A stretch of DNA of 64,000 bases from Ananas comosus (taxonomy: Eukaryota; Streptophyta; Magnoliopsida; Poales; Bromeliaceae): contig NC_033625.1 of assembly GCF_001540865.1 (NCBI RefSeq), positions 6,180,449-6,244,448 of the forward strand, read 5' to 3'. A program made the translations under genes and the position numbers. Under the pieces are notes generated by a model. The model searched no databases. It was not told the DNA's origin and was given only the letters and a program-made list of their open reading frames with translations. This document shows, in pieces, positions 10,779 to 22,597 of the stretch. Position 1 is the first letter of the stretch. Every line of letters starts with the position of its first letter.

Positions 10779-10832
<54 letters not shown>
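10779..10832. repeat. (GA)n microsatellite
   Basis: Unbroken GA run of about 54 bases. Confidence 0.95.
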
Positions 10833-10836
<4 letters not shown>

Positions 10837-11068
10837 GTGGTTGTTGCTTTCCTTTCACTACAAATGTCCCCACCTGGCTTGTTCAATCCCCAAATCTAGC
10901 TTCATTAATTTTACTCTTCATCTACCACCATCCCTATCCTCTAGAACCCCTCGTGTATTTGTCTAATGCTTCATATATATCTTTGCTAGTTGATCTAGAG
11001 AGACAAGGCATTGATCCAGGTGCCAATTAAATGTTGTGCATCATGATCATTTTATTCTATATATAAAT

Positions 11069-11570
11069 CACTACAATAAAAATAGTGTATAATGACACTT
11101 TTAAATATCGATACAGGTCAAAAAAAGTACTGTTGGCTAAATTACCAACACTTTTTAAAAGTGTTTGCTATATGTGGGGTCGTTATACATAGGGCCACCT
11201 TAATGTTTGGCACCCACTCCTCCAGCGACCTATGGCGAAGGGACACGTGACAATCATAGCACTCTACGGTCTCTGCAAAATTCTCGCTGCCAAACTCTTG
11301 CGCCGGAACTCTATCTTGTCGGCTACGGTGGCAGGAGAGGAAAAGAGGATATGTTGATCAATTTTTCTTTTTCTTTTTTTCTTTTCTATTTGTAATACGG
11401 TCGAGTGGACTGGGTGGAGTTGGTTGAGTAGAGAAACTTTTTGTTTTTATTTGAATTGGACTTTATATTTAGACTTTACTAAATTTTTTTTAAAAAAAAT
11501 TGGTATAAATGGGATATTAATCCAAAAGTGTCTCTAAAATATATCCCTATAATCTAATTCTGTTGTAGCA
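11069..11570. mobile_element. Non-autonomous CACTA element, copy 2
   Basis: It starts CACTACAATAAAAATAG and ends with CTGTTGTAGCA, a one-base-degenerate CACTA terminus. Subterminal blocks (ACACTTTTAAATAT, TATATGTGGGGTCG) match the copies at 2066 and 50141. The core around 11200-11350 is a GC-richer captured stretch shared with the other copies. Confidence 0.75.
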
Positions 11571-13148
11571 TTGCAAGGAATAGTAAATGATGTGGTAAGC
11601 ATGATCAAGAGTTCCCAAACTCCTATCTCACACTGGTTGGACAATTTATTGCCTGCACCTGGTACATGTATTAGTATATCTCATGCGGTGCAACTCTAAA
11701 TACGTATCAAAAAGACCGCAATATCGATCAGAATCCAATTCATTAACATTACAAAGTTGCATATTAATTAAAGATTACAAAATTATTTTGGATACTTAAC
11801 TTTTACGAGTCAAGAAGTGCACTTTGTTGTTCTGTTAACTGTTTAATGTATAGATAATAATTTTTGAAGTGCATGTTTTCATATGTAGGACATTAATTCT
11901 CCAGATGATATAGATTATTAGATTTAACTTTCAAATATTAGTTATTGAGTATTAGATACGATACATAAGATATACAGGTAGAGTGAAGTGCAATCGATAA
12001 TTTCTCAATGAACCTGTGCTATATATATATGCAGGTTCAGCGAGCCAAATAAGGAACAAAAATGGCTTCGGGAGGGCTTCCCAAATTATCATTTTTTTTT
12101 AAGGAACATAGCCCGAGAGCAAAAATTTACTTAAATAAAATAGATGATACAGAAATAAGTTCTCCAAGGAGGACCACCCAATATATTTTTTACTAGACAA
12201 ATCCCAATTAGCTAGTTGATTAGCTTGTATAGCAATTTTGAAGAAACGAAAGTTTCATCCAAAAGAGAAAACGTGGCATGTATCGACGAAGGACTGAAGC
12301 GTTTTGAGCCTTATTCTAGCGTCCCAGGTGAACGACTCGGATTAAAATACGCTAGTTGATCAGTTTGAGAATGTAGGATCTATCACTACATAGATATCGG
12401 ATTCGGCATCTCGAGACATTTGGTAACGTACGTAGTTGAAGTTCTTCCTCCCTCAACTATTAGCTGGTGCAAAATTTTTTTGATTCCCATTAACTAAAAA
12501 GCTATAACATGGGCCAAAAAATTATTAACAAAAAAGGTTCAATTTATTTGGATAAATTACTAATCATATCTAATCATTTTATTTTAGCAAATAAAGTTGC
12601 AATATTTATACAAAAAATCCAAAAAGAGTTGCCTCTACCCTAGGATGGAAAATATTTTATTTTTTGAGCTAACATCTAATTTTTGTACAAGGGCTATTAT
12701 TTTGAGTTAACAGATATGACATATATTTTCTAATAGTGAAAGAAAAGTAAACTTCAACTATCGTACCATATAACATCGAGATGTACAATCCGAAGCCTAA
12801 GTGCCAACAAATCTACATTCTTAAATGAATAATTTGGGATACAAATCCTTCTCAAACAATTTTTGTTTCTGAATAGACTCGCCGAATTAGCTTATGCCAT
12901 TGACAGGGGTGCCTAGAGCTTGCTGTGTGACCCCCCATCAACTGGGGTTCTTTCTCAATTGCTTGGATGCAAACCCAAAAAATAAAATAAAAAAGGTCAT
13001 GTAAAGAGGGAAGCATCAGATAGATGTGATCTTCCATCAATAATAAGGAAATGGATTGGTGGTGATCGATATATTAGCAGACAATCTCTTGTGATGGTAC
13101 ACACTCTCCTACACACCCTATAACATTGGCCAAAATATAATAGGTTTA
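11571..13148. other. Intergenic DNA, no gene seen
   Basis: AT-rich sequence with no recognisable exon, RNA gene or defined element. 12240-12430 is slightly GC-richer but has no sustained frame. Confidence 0.4.
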
Positions 13149-13373
13149 GGCTTTGTTTGGGATTGCAGGGATATTGCATTACGTGCGGTGAGAAAGGACA
13201 ATGGAAAAATACCTGTTTGTTTTCGTATGTAATTGTGTTTCGCATATTGTGGTTAGTTGGTTACGATATATTTTCTACGGTTCCACCGGAGAACGCAAAA
13301 GTATATCCCTATATGCTTTCTCAACTCCATTTTATCTAATAGCGTTAGATACACCTCAATACCAAACTAAGCC
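13149..13373. mobile_element. MITE-like element with AGGCTTTGTTTGG ends
   Basis: Terminal inverted repeats AGGCTTTGTTTGG and CCAAACTAAGCCT enclose about 200 bp without coding capacity. A longer diverged relative may lie at 40066-40883. Confidence 0.6.
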
Positions 13374-13414
13374 TTAGGTAGTTAAATTTGGTGAGACAAA
13401 TTAAAAGTTACATA

Positions 13415-14207
13415 GGGGGTGTTTGGCCCTACTTCCGAAAAGTGATTTTGGGTCAAGTAAAGTGTTTGACAACAAGTATTAAAAAATCTAATTCTACCCT
13501 TCAAAATANGAAATCAAAAATTAAAATTTAAATTTAATTCTAATTTTTAAATTTTAAATTCATATTTAAATTTTTAAATTTTAACTTTTTAAATTTAAAA
13601 TTTAAAATTTAGATTTTAAATTTTAACTTTTAAATTTTAAATATCAAAATTTAAATTTTAAAATTCAAAATGTGAAATTTCAAATTTAAGATAAAAATTT
13701 AAATTTGATATTTTAGATTTTAAAATTTTAAAATTTAAAATTTAAAATTTAAAATTTAAAATTTAAAGGTTTAAAATTTAAAATTACAAGTTTTAATCGT
13801 CAAATTACAAATTTTTAATTTTTAAATTTTAATTTTTAAATTTAGATTTTAGATTTTAGATTTTAGATTTTAAATTTTAAATTTTAGGTTTTAAATTTTA
13901 AATTTAGATTTTAAATTTGAACTCAAAATTTTAATTTAGATTTTACATTTTAAATTTTAAATTTTCAAATTAATTTTTAAAATTAAAATATCAAATTTTA
14001 AATTTTGTACAAATTTAAAATTTAAAAATTTTAATTTGAATTCAAATTTTAATTTTTTTTGCCAAATTGCTTTATAAAATCACTTTAAAAAAATTTCTTT
14101 TATCTATACTCAGCTAAACGCTCTACAGATTTTAATCAAAATCAATTATCCAAACCAAAATCAATTATGCAAAAATCACTTTTCTAGAATTTAAGCCAAA
14201 CGGGCCC
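13415..14207. mobile_element. AT-extreme inverted-repeat element
   Basis: Ends are GGGGGTGTTTGGCCC and GCCAAACGGGCCC, with related GAAAAGTGATTTTGG-type sequence inside each end. The interior from about 13515 to 14070 is almost wholly built from permutations of AAATTT/TTTAAA and is nearly devoid of G and C. An isolated N occurs at 13509. Confidence 0.65.
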
Positions 14208-14919
14208 ATAATTATTTTTCCAAATGCAAATTATAACTACAAATGTGTTCATGTAATTAATTCTTGGTTATCCCAAGATTACTCATCTAAAAAAAAATTT
14301 AGTAATGAAACTGTTGATAATTGCTTCACAATTAGACTCTCATGGGCACCAACGATCGATCGTTCTTATTTTAATCTTATCAATTTTCACTAACTTTCCA
14401 TCTGTTATTGTCTCTAAAAACAAATTAATTAGGTATCACTAATTCTTAGTTACTCGTCGATATAATCAAGGTACTTATCAGTCAATCACAAGATGTAGGA
14501 GCAAGATTGAAACAAAAAAATAGTGCAAGTAATTAATTTATAATTAATTTTCATTTAGTTGTTTCCCTTTGTTAAGCATAAATTAAACTCCTTTTGTTGA
14601 ATTATATGTATATAGTTCATCGATCTTTGTTAAATAAAACTACTTTATGCTGCATAAATTCCTCACTTATAATAATAATTTATCATTTAGATGATGTTAT
14701 CATCCTTAATAATGATAATGCACGTAAAACAAAATGCATGTGCTTATCACTAGTGATATACATTTGTCACGTATAATTAGTTAATTAGTGACAAATGAGC
14801 GCAGATTCATGTATATTAATAATTGTTTTCATCAACATTTGGAAGCTATGCTCATGACCAGTATATCTTATTATTATTATATTTAAGCCTTGACCCCTAG
14901 TTATATGTGGACCCTTGTA

Positions 14920-14958
<39 letters not shown>

Positions 14959-15079
14959 TAGAATAAATGTAGATCTACTAAGAACATTCCATATGCATAA
15001 TAATTAACAAAGGATCATATATGGAGAGAGAAGGGGGGAATAATTCCAAGAATAAGTTGTAATATTTAATTTTATTTTA
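14208..15079. other. Intergenic DNA with (TAA)n run
   Basis: No gene seen. A (TAA/AAT)n microsatellite occupies about 14919-14958. Confidence 0.5.
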
Positions 15080-15175
15080 TTTTTTTGAGAGAAATATAAA
15101 AATAAACTCAACTAGAAATATAAAACAACTAGACTTTCAATTTAGGATTTCGGGTATCAACCATCAAGCCCTTAG
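15080..15175 (-). mobile_element. Truncated SINE fragment
   Basis: The minus strand shows part of the SINE body (GATGGTTGATACCCGAAAT, then the AATTGAAAG/AGTTG region and T-rich left end). The 5' third is missing and it is diverged. Confidence 0.5.
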
Positions 15176-15179
15176 GCTT

Positions 15180-15720
15180 CGTTTGGTTCGGATATAAGTA
15201 AAAACTGCTTATTCTGGGAATAGGTATAAGTTCAGATATAAGCGAGAATTAGAATAATTTTATATTTGGATAAAAATTAGATTGTTTCCGGAAAAAAGAA
15301 AAATAGCGTTTGGATAGATAAGATGGAATAAGAAAAATAGTGGATAGTTATAAATAGAAAATAATGATATTATTCCTCTCATTATATTTGAATTTAAATT
15401 TTTAAATTTTACATTTATAATTTTAAATTTTAACTTTTAACTTTTAAATTTTAAAAATTGAAATTAAAATTAAAATTTTCAAATTTTTAATTTTAAAAAT
15501 TTAAATTTTATATTTAAAATTTAAATTTAAGACTAAATTTAAATTTGAAAGATATAAAATATCAAATATAAAATTAAAAATTTAAAATATCAAATTTAAA
15601 ATTTAAACTTTAAAATTTAGAATTTTAAATTATAAATTTTAATTTTTAGATTACAAATTTTAAATTTTATATATTTAAATTCTAATTTATAACAAAAATC
15701 TCTCTCTCTCTCTCTCCCTC
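15180..15720. mobile_element. AT-rich element with TTCGTTTGGTTCGGATATAAG end
   Basis: The left end (15181-15240: CGTTTGGTTCGGATATAAG, TTATTCTGGGAATAGG) is the inverted counterpart of the right end of the element at about 28050-28783. The interior from 15400 is the same AAATTT-type sequence seen at 13.5-14.1 kb. The right boundary is unclear and a CT run lies at 15700-15727. Confidence 0.45.
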
Positions 15721-15857
15721 TCTCTCTAGCAACGGGGGTTGGTGGGAACAAGCTTGCTTGGTGGGATAACCCGCTTTGAATGGGAACTAATAGTTCCCAC
15801 CCAAAAGATTTGTGTTTGGGCACAACAAAAGGCGCGCGAACGTACTTCCCAGGCACC

Positions 15858-15934
15858 GAGGTTTGCCTAGAAGCAGCCACCCTTGAAAGAGTGCGTAATA
15901 GCTCACCGATCGAGCGCTCTTGCGCCGAAGATGA
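15858..15934 (+). pseudogene. Organellar 23S rRNA fragment (nuclear insertion)
   Basis: About 77 bases match, from memory, the domain II segment of plastid-type 23S rRNA, including the highly conserved AGAGTGCGTAATAGCTCAC and GAGCGCTCTTGCGCCGAAGA. The match starts and stops abruptly in unrelated DNA, so this is a short insertion of plastid (less likely mitochondrial) DNA in the nucleus, not a working rRNA gene. The unusually G+C-rich flank at 15725-15857 may be part of the same insertion event but I do not recognise it. Confidence 0.75.
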
Positions 15935-16424
15935 TAATTTTTCGACTGTTTCGTATTTTGTGCCGAAGCAATTTCCGGTAAGGCTCTTACCCCCCCTCTT
16001 GTATCCAATCCAAACCTATCTTAGCAAACTGCGGTAGATACGGTCAGTTGTAATATTTTATATTCAACAGCCAACACACTACTGAATGAGATATGTTGAA
16101 ACAACTATTTCTTTAAAAACTTAAGCTCTCAGAAAGCAGTATGTATTCAATGTTTGGAGCATTAAGAAATGTGAAACTTGTCCGAAGGATTTGATGCCCA
16201 CAAAGAATGAAAGATAAGGCCACAATTGGCTTATTTCCCTTCTAAGACCAGGCAAGAATAGTTATTCTCCCATGTGTGACCTTTTATTCTTGAACTACAT
16301 GCTACGTTTGCTGTCCTCATTTCCACAAGCAAAAGACAACTAAAACCTAACACTCTCCTTCTCAAGTGATTAGACGGGCTCCCTCAAAACATTCTTAATT
16401 AATACAATAACCACTTATATTATC

Positions 16425-16530
16425 GACCGTACTTAGCACAGTTGGTTACATACTTGATAGTTGGTATCCGAGATATTAAGTTCAAAGCGCAATTGTTTCA
16501 TATTTCTAACTGAGTTTATTTCTAGAAAAT
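16425..16530 (+). mobile_element. SINE-related fragment, second subfamily
   Basis: Starts GACCGTACTTAGCACAGTTGG, carries TTGGTATCCGAGA and a B-box-like AAGTTCAAAG, then GTTTATTTCTAG, and stops before the usual tail. It is a plus-strand, 3'-truncated relative of the SINE family and closest to the copy at 17304. Confidence 0.6.
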
Positions 16531-17303
16531 GACCGAAGCAAACCACTAATTGCTTCACTCTATTGCTCTTGATTTTCATTTGAATGTGAATTCGAATCCG
16601 AATAAGACAGTCGTATTTGAATTTAGACGAATTCGAATTGAACACATTTAGATTTTTCTATAATTTTATGGCTCTCGAAATCGATTCTGAACTCGAAAAA
16701 TTAAAAATATTGACAATATTACAATGAATAATGTAAAGATATATTCATATTCTACTCTACTTCTATAATAACCATTACTATCACATTGTAATTCACATCC
16801 GCGCTTTCCTGTGCTCATTTATATGTTTTTTTGATTTTTTTTGTTGTGCAATTTAATCCTTTTATTTTTTTGGCCTTTGCTTGTTTGGACAAAATTTTTC
16901 TTTGGGACCAGTAGTCCTTGAACTACAATGTAATTAATGAGAGAGACATTTTATTTTTTTTGATCCTTAATGAATATTGGATTCTTTGGTAGGACACCAC
17001 GATAAATTGTGCTTTAGCCGGAGCCGGCTCCATTTAACAAAACAAAATTTTTGGTCAATAAATAAATATTTAAGCCCAAAAAATATAAAATAAATAAGTA
17101 AAAAAGAACCTGACAAATGGAGCACATAAACATCACACCTTGCAATTTTCTCTTACTTTTAGTTTTCTTTTTAGTTGATGATTATTGCCTAGTTTCGTAA
17201 TGTGGTGACTATTTTCTTTTTTTAATGCTTTAGATATCCCAGAAATTTAAATCACGTTTAATCTTTCTCGATCTTGTATGCTATAAAATTGTGATAGTAA
17301 ACT

Positions 17304-17442
17304 GACCGTACCCAGCACAACTGGCTATGGGTTTTAAGTTCAGAGCTTAGTTGTTTCACATTTCTAGTTACGTTCATTTATAAAAAAAAAAAAAAAAAAT
17401 GAAACAGGTAGCTTGCTATCTTTCTCTCTCGAAAAAAAAAAT
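17304..17442 (+). mobile_element. SINE-related copy, second subfamily
   Basis: Starts GACCGTACCCAGCACAACTGG and ends with AGGTAGCTTGCTATC plus TCTCTCTCG and an A run. An internal A tract sits at about 17381-17399. No clear target duplication. Confidence 0.6.
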
Positions 17443-17539
17443 TGCAGTGACAATCGCTACTGGAGAAGGATGTGCTTTCTGTAACAGTTGCCGCTGCAAT
17501 TTTACAACATTGAAAGTGTTTTAAATTTTTTGAATAATT

Positions 17540-17726
17540 CAGAATAAGAAAAACTTCAAAAACCCCCCATGTGGTAAGAAAAAGAGAAAAACGACAGGGG
17601 ATGAAATTGATAAGAAAAAGAGAAAAACGAAACCACAAGGGGGCAAATTGATAGATTTTAAACCACAGGAGGACAAAGTGAGAAACTACAAAACCACAGG
17701 GGGGTTTTTTGAAGTTTTCCCTTCAG
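17540..17726. mobile_element. Short inverted-repeat element (CAAAAACCCCCC type)
   Basis: The left end AAACTTCAAAAACCCCCC is mirrored by GGGGGGTTTTTTGAAGTTT at the right. It resembles in layout the elements at 43058 and 51089 (both TTTGAAGTTT-ended with CACTTT/GTGAGAAA blocks). No coding capacity. Confidence 0.55.
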
Positions 17727-18832
17727 AATATAAAGTAGCTGCTTCTAAGCCTCAGATTACCAAAAAAAAAACAGACTTTTATATACCAAAAAAAAAAAAA
17801 CTAAGTTTTAAATCTTTAATATTTGTGCATCTCATGATAAATCAAGATCTCTAACCCATGCACAGTGCATATATTTACAACAAGATTCCAAGTATAGAAA
17901 ACATATATCATTCATTACCCCCATTTTCCCCTTTCAACTCCCAATTCTCTGTACTCATTAACTTTTTTCCCTTTTTAGGAATGAAAAGAATAACTTTTTA
18001 TCAAATCCCCAGTGAATAAAAATACTTAATTTACTGAACCTTTTTGGGCTCCCACCAATATTCACTCTTGTGGGTTCAGGTTCTTTTAACCATTTAAGCC
18101 ACACTCTCACCTTTAAATTTGCCCCACAACTCCTGTTGAGGGGCGTGGACCAGTAACTAGGAATGGAACACCATGTAGAGGGTGAGAACCCCAAAATTTC
18201 CCCATCTTTTAAATGCTTTTGCTTTTATTTCCTTCTCGGCTTCTTAAATGCCGTTGCTTTCGATTTCTTATTTGGTATTCTCATCGAGAATTTCAGTGCC
18301 TATCAATACGAGCCGTATTCCGTAGATACAGCATTCGTGCCGATAGCATAACTCAAAATTCTCTTTTCTTTAAATAAGCAGATCATTTTCTCAATAAAAT
18401 TTAAAAAATTTTGATAAAGATAACATAATAAGCAATTATAATATTTCATACTATTATGTGTGGGTATACATATATATTTTGTGTATCTGAAACTGCACTT
18501 TCAATTTCTAAAATTTAATTTAATTGAACTCTTTTTCTTTTGTTTTTTTGCTCTAGGAATTATTGACCAATTCATCAAATACTTGTACCTATCCTCATTG
18601 CACCTCTTATAGATATGGGGCCCAAATTTTAGTCTCCTGGGCTCCTCTTTATTTATTATCTGTTATTTTTAAAGCTTCTGTATGTGCTCTCTCAGTCTCA
18701 CACCACCCCCCCTCCATGCTGAGTTTGTTGTGTACTTCTACCTCTTCCTCATCTGCAATTGATATCATTTCATGGGTCTGAATTAATTTCAAGAAAAGAA
18801 ACACAAAGAAGAAAAAAGAAAAGAACTGTAAC

Positions 18833-21727
18833 ATGAGTGTGGATTCTTGTGTTGATTTCCGACCAGATGACGCCAGCCGGATCGATACGAGAACAGCGAA
18901 TGTGGCGCTGTCTCTCAATTCTCTCGAGCAGCGCCACCGCCCTGTCGCGATTCTGTGAGCTTCTTTCGCTTTCTCCTGATTCCTATGCTACATACTTTGC
19001 TTTGATTCATAAGATGAGATATAATTGCATGTGTAACTCAGAATGTTTTTCTCCTCTATATATCTTTGCTGTAGTTTTGGTTTCATTGCTTGCGATAATT
19101 TCTCCGGTTTAATTCAATTCGATGCGAAATGAGATGAATAAAGTTCCATAACAGCTTAGGCGTTCGACAAATGTAATATGATTAAAACCTCTTCTGTGCT
19201 GCAGAAGTGTTCTGATGTCGATTTCAAGAATGCACAGGTAAAGATTATATTTCGTTCGTAGTTTACGACCGATGATAAGTAATATTTTATAGTTTTTTTT
19301 ACAATCGAGATTAAAGTTTTACGTTAGAATTTTTAACCTCGCATTACTGCGTAGGAAACAACTAAGATTCAGCTAAATATTGTGTCTAATTTCGCGTATA
19401 ACATATTAACATGGCCCCCCCTTATGCTTCTGCAATCTGAGCTCTGTCTCTGATTTCGGTTTCGTGTTTCACAATAATTTCTTGGATTAATTCAATTTGA
19501 CACGCGCACTCTATTTGTTGATTCAAGATTATCAGTTCAGAGAATGGATTTCAGTTTATGTTCTTCTTTGCTATAAGAATATTTCGGCAATTTGGGGCTT
19601 GTTTCCTTTAGATTGCTTATTCATTTGATTTCTTTGGTTTCGTCGTGGACGGCTTAATACTTCGATAAACCACTATCTCGATAAAAAGAAGGCCCCAAAG
19701 AATCAAGGTCCTGAAAGAAGTCGGCAAGTTCAACCTACTCATCGTCGAAAAGGGCCCGAGCTTCAAGTCTCGGTCTCTAAAACTCGTTCTACTTACGATC
19801 GTATGCGGGATGATTCTGACACTGATATACGCCCCGACAGTGTACAATGACCGTCAGCCCCGTTCCAGTTCTCGGTATGTAGCTGTTCTTACTGCCAGAA
19901 TGTGTTACAGCGGAGTTGAAGATTACTCTGCAGTTTCTGCAACTTATAATCGATTGACGATCGAATGCAGGTTCGGAGAAGTCGGTTGGATTTGGGACCG
20001 GACGAAGTTCGATCCCCGATATGTATCATCCCTAGATATTCAATGGAATGACATATCGAAAGCCCTCGAAAATCTGCACCCTGCAAAAGGAAAGCTCGAA
20101 ATTGGCTTATTGAACTTCAATTTTACGGAATTCGGCCACTGGAAGCAAATGTACCCCAACACAGATCTTTCAGTTATTCGACTCGACCGCGCCGAAAAAA
20201 GTGTTACATGGGCGAAGCTCTACCCCGAATGGATCGACGAAGAGGAAGAGACCAAAATTCCGGCATGCCCGTCACTTCCTGAGCCCGAGTTCCGTTTGGG
20301 CTCGCAATTCGACCTGATCGTCGTCAAGTTACCGTGCAGCAAGTCAGGAAGCTGGTCGAGAGACGTGGCGCGGCTGCACCTGCAGCTCTCGGCGGCCAAA
20401 GTCGCGGTGGCTTCTTCGAGAAGCACTTCTCCGGTCCACGTTCTTGTGGTGACCGATTGTTTTCCGATCCCGAACTTGTTTCCGTGTAAATACCTCGCGA
20501 GAAGAGAAGGCAATGCTTGGCTGTATAAGCCGGATTTGAGCACACTCAGGGAAAAGCTCCGGCTTCCGGTCGGGTCCTGCGAGCTCGCGGTCCCTCTGAA
20601 AGCTAAAGGTCAGTTCGCTATGTTCCCGCCTTCGTCATTTGGATTTGAAAACTAGAAAGAGCTGCTGCATAAGCATGAACATAATTCGAAATTCTGCAGC
20701 GCGGTTATACTCGGTGCGCAGACGCCGGGAGGCGTACGCGACAATCCTGCACTCGGCGGACGCGTACGTCTGCGGGGCGATCGCCGCGGCGCAGAGCATC
20801 CGGCAGGCGGGGTCGCGCCGCGACCTGGTCATCCTCGTCGACGAGTCGATCAGCGGCGAGCACCGCGCGGGGCTGGAGTCCGCCGGCTGGAAGGTGAGGA
20901 CGATACGGCGCATTCGCAATCCGAAGGCCCGGCAGGACGCGTACAACGAGTGGAACTACAGCAAGTTCCGGCTGTGGCAGCTCACCGACTACGACAAGGT
21001 GGTCTTCGTCGACGCCGACCTCCTCGTCCTGCGGAGCGTGGACTTCTTATTCGCGGCGCCGGAGATCAGCGCCACGGGGAACAACGCGAGCCTGTTCAAC
21101 TCCGGCGTGATGGTGATCGAGCCGTCGAACTGCACGTTCGGGCTGCTGATGGAGCACGTCCACGAGATCACGTCGTACAACGGCGGCGACCAAGGCTACC
21201 TGAACGAGATCTTCACGTGGTGGCATCGGATTCCGAGGCGCATGAACTTCCTGAAGCACTTCTGGGAGGGCGACAGCGAGGCCGCGAAGGCGCAGAAGAC
21301 GCGGCTGTTCGCTGCGGAGCCGCCGGTGCTCTACGTGCTCCACTACCTGGGGATGAAGCCGTGGCTGTGCTTCCGCGACTATGACTGCAACTGGAATGCG
21401 GATATATACAGGCAGTTTGCGAGCGACGCCGCGCACGCGAGGTGGTGGAGAGTGCACGACGGAATGCCGGAGAATCTGCGGAAGTTTTGCTTTCTGAGCA
21501 CGCGGCAGAAGGCGGCGCTGGAGTGGGACCGCAGGCAGGCCGAGCAGGCGAATTTCAGCGACGGTCATTGGAGGAGGAGCATTCGCGATCCGCGGCGCGG
21601 AGTTTGCGTGGAGAAGTTCTGCTCCTGGGAGAGCATGCTGCTGCACTGGGGCGAGACGAATTGGACCGGCGCGAGCACGGTGCAGGTGCAGGGGCAGGTG
21701 CAGGTGCAGGCGAATCCGAGTTTATGA
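18833..21727 (+). CDS. GUX: GT8 xylan glucuronosyltransferase, GUX1/PGSIP1-like
   Basis: Predicted Golgi type II membrane enzyme that transfers glucuronic acid from UDP-GlcA to the xylan backbone. My model has five exons: 18833-18954, 19205-19237, 19689-19874, 19971-20608 and 20700-21727, all with GT...AG introns, joining in frame to 668 aa, close to the 659 aa I recall for Arabidopsis GUX1. A membrane anchor lies at about residues 82-99 (LKLVLLTIVCGMILTLIY). The family motif PEWIDEEEET and the region VVKLPC precede the GT8 catalytic part in the last exon; DAD at residues 431-433 (21011-21019) is the metal/nucleotide-binding DxD. SATGNN, FNSGVMVIEP, NGGDQGYLNE and LHYLGMKPW are all intact. 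The start is supported by EQRHRP, matching the N-terminal RHR of homologues; exons 1-2 are the least certain. The last exon is far more GC-rich than the first four, and the C-terminus ends in a short VQVQ repeat from a GTGCAG tandem. The subgroup call (GUX1 rather than GUX2) rests on remembered similarity. Confidence 0.92.
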
Positions 21728-21960
21728 TACAAAGAAGCATTTCTATAGTTGATCTTGGGATTTTTTTTTTTTTCTTTTTATTTTGGAATTTGTTGGATTC
21801 TATATCAATCTTTTGTTTGTAGAAATAATTTGATAGAAAATATATAGTGTAATCTTTGTTGAAAGAGAGATTTTTTTTGGGTTCAGGTTCGAAGTGTGAA
21901 GGTGGCCATGTTTGATATCTCATTTGTGTGGTGTTTCGAATGTAATAAAGATTCTGAAAC
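21728..21960 (+). other. Probable 3' UTR of the GUX-like gene
   Basis: T-rich sequence after the TGA stop, with AATAAAG at about 21942-21948 as the best poly-A signal candidate. The true cleavage site is not visible from sequence. Confidence 0.4.
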
Positions 21961-22597
21961 CTGATATGTTGAGGAGTTACAGTTTCTTTTCTTTTTTTGG
22001 GGGGTTTTATTCGGATCCTTTCATTTCAAGAGAATTGGGAATTTATTTGATGGAAGATAATAGCGTTTTTTTCCTGGAGATGAAAAATTCGTCCGCCCAA
22101 ATTTTATCAATTTGTAAATTTTATTTCGGTCAGTAAGAGGGATCTTGAACTAAGAAATAGATCTAGAAGCTAAAAGAGGGTATTCCGAGCAATTATAAAA
22201 ATTGGGTTCATTAATATTTTCCTGATATAGTACATGCTATCACACACCCGGGAAGGGGCTCGCGTCTAATTAGTTAGTTGGTGAGGCAATAGCTTACCAA
22301 AACCAAGGAATATATCAGCTAGATATGATGTAAAATGGATCTTGTTCTATCGTTGATCAGAGATTTCTATATAAAAAATACGAATCAGAGTTTAAAAAAG
22401 GGGAAGGAGCCGTCGACCCGCAACACAAAGAGGAGGATTTATTCAATCACATAGTTTGGGCTCCTAGAATATGGCGTCTTTGCAAGAATCTATTTAGTTG
22501 TATCGAAACCACTGAATCGAGATTTGCCTATTGGGCCGGGTCATTTTGGGTCAAGCGGATCATCTATCATAAAGAGGATGAGCTTCATTTTTACTAA

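Noticed and set aside
21047..21646. Long open frames antisense to, and in other frames of, the last GUX exon
   Set aside because: They are by-products of very GC-rich coding DNA; the sense frame has the full GT8 domain.
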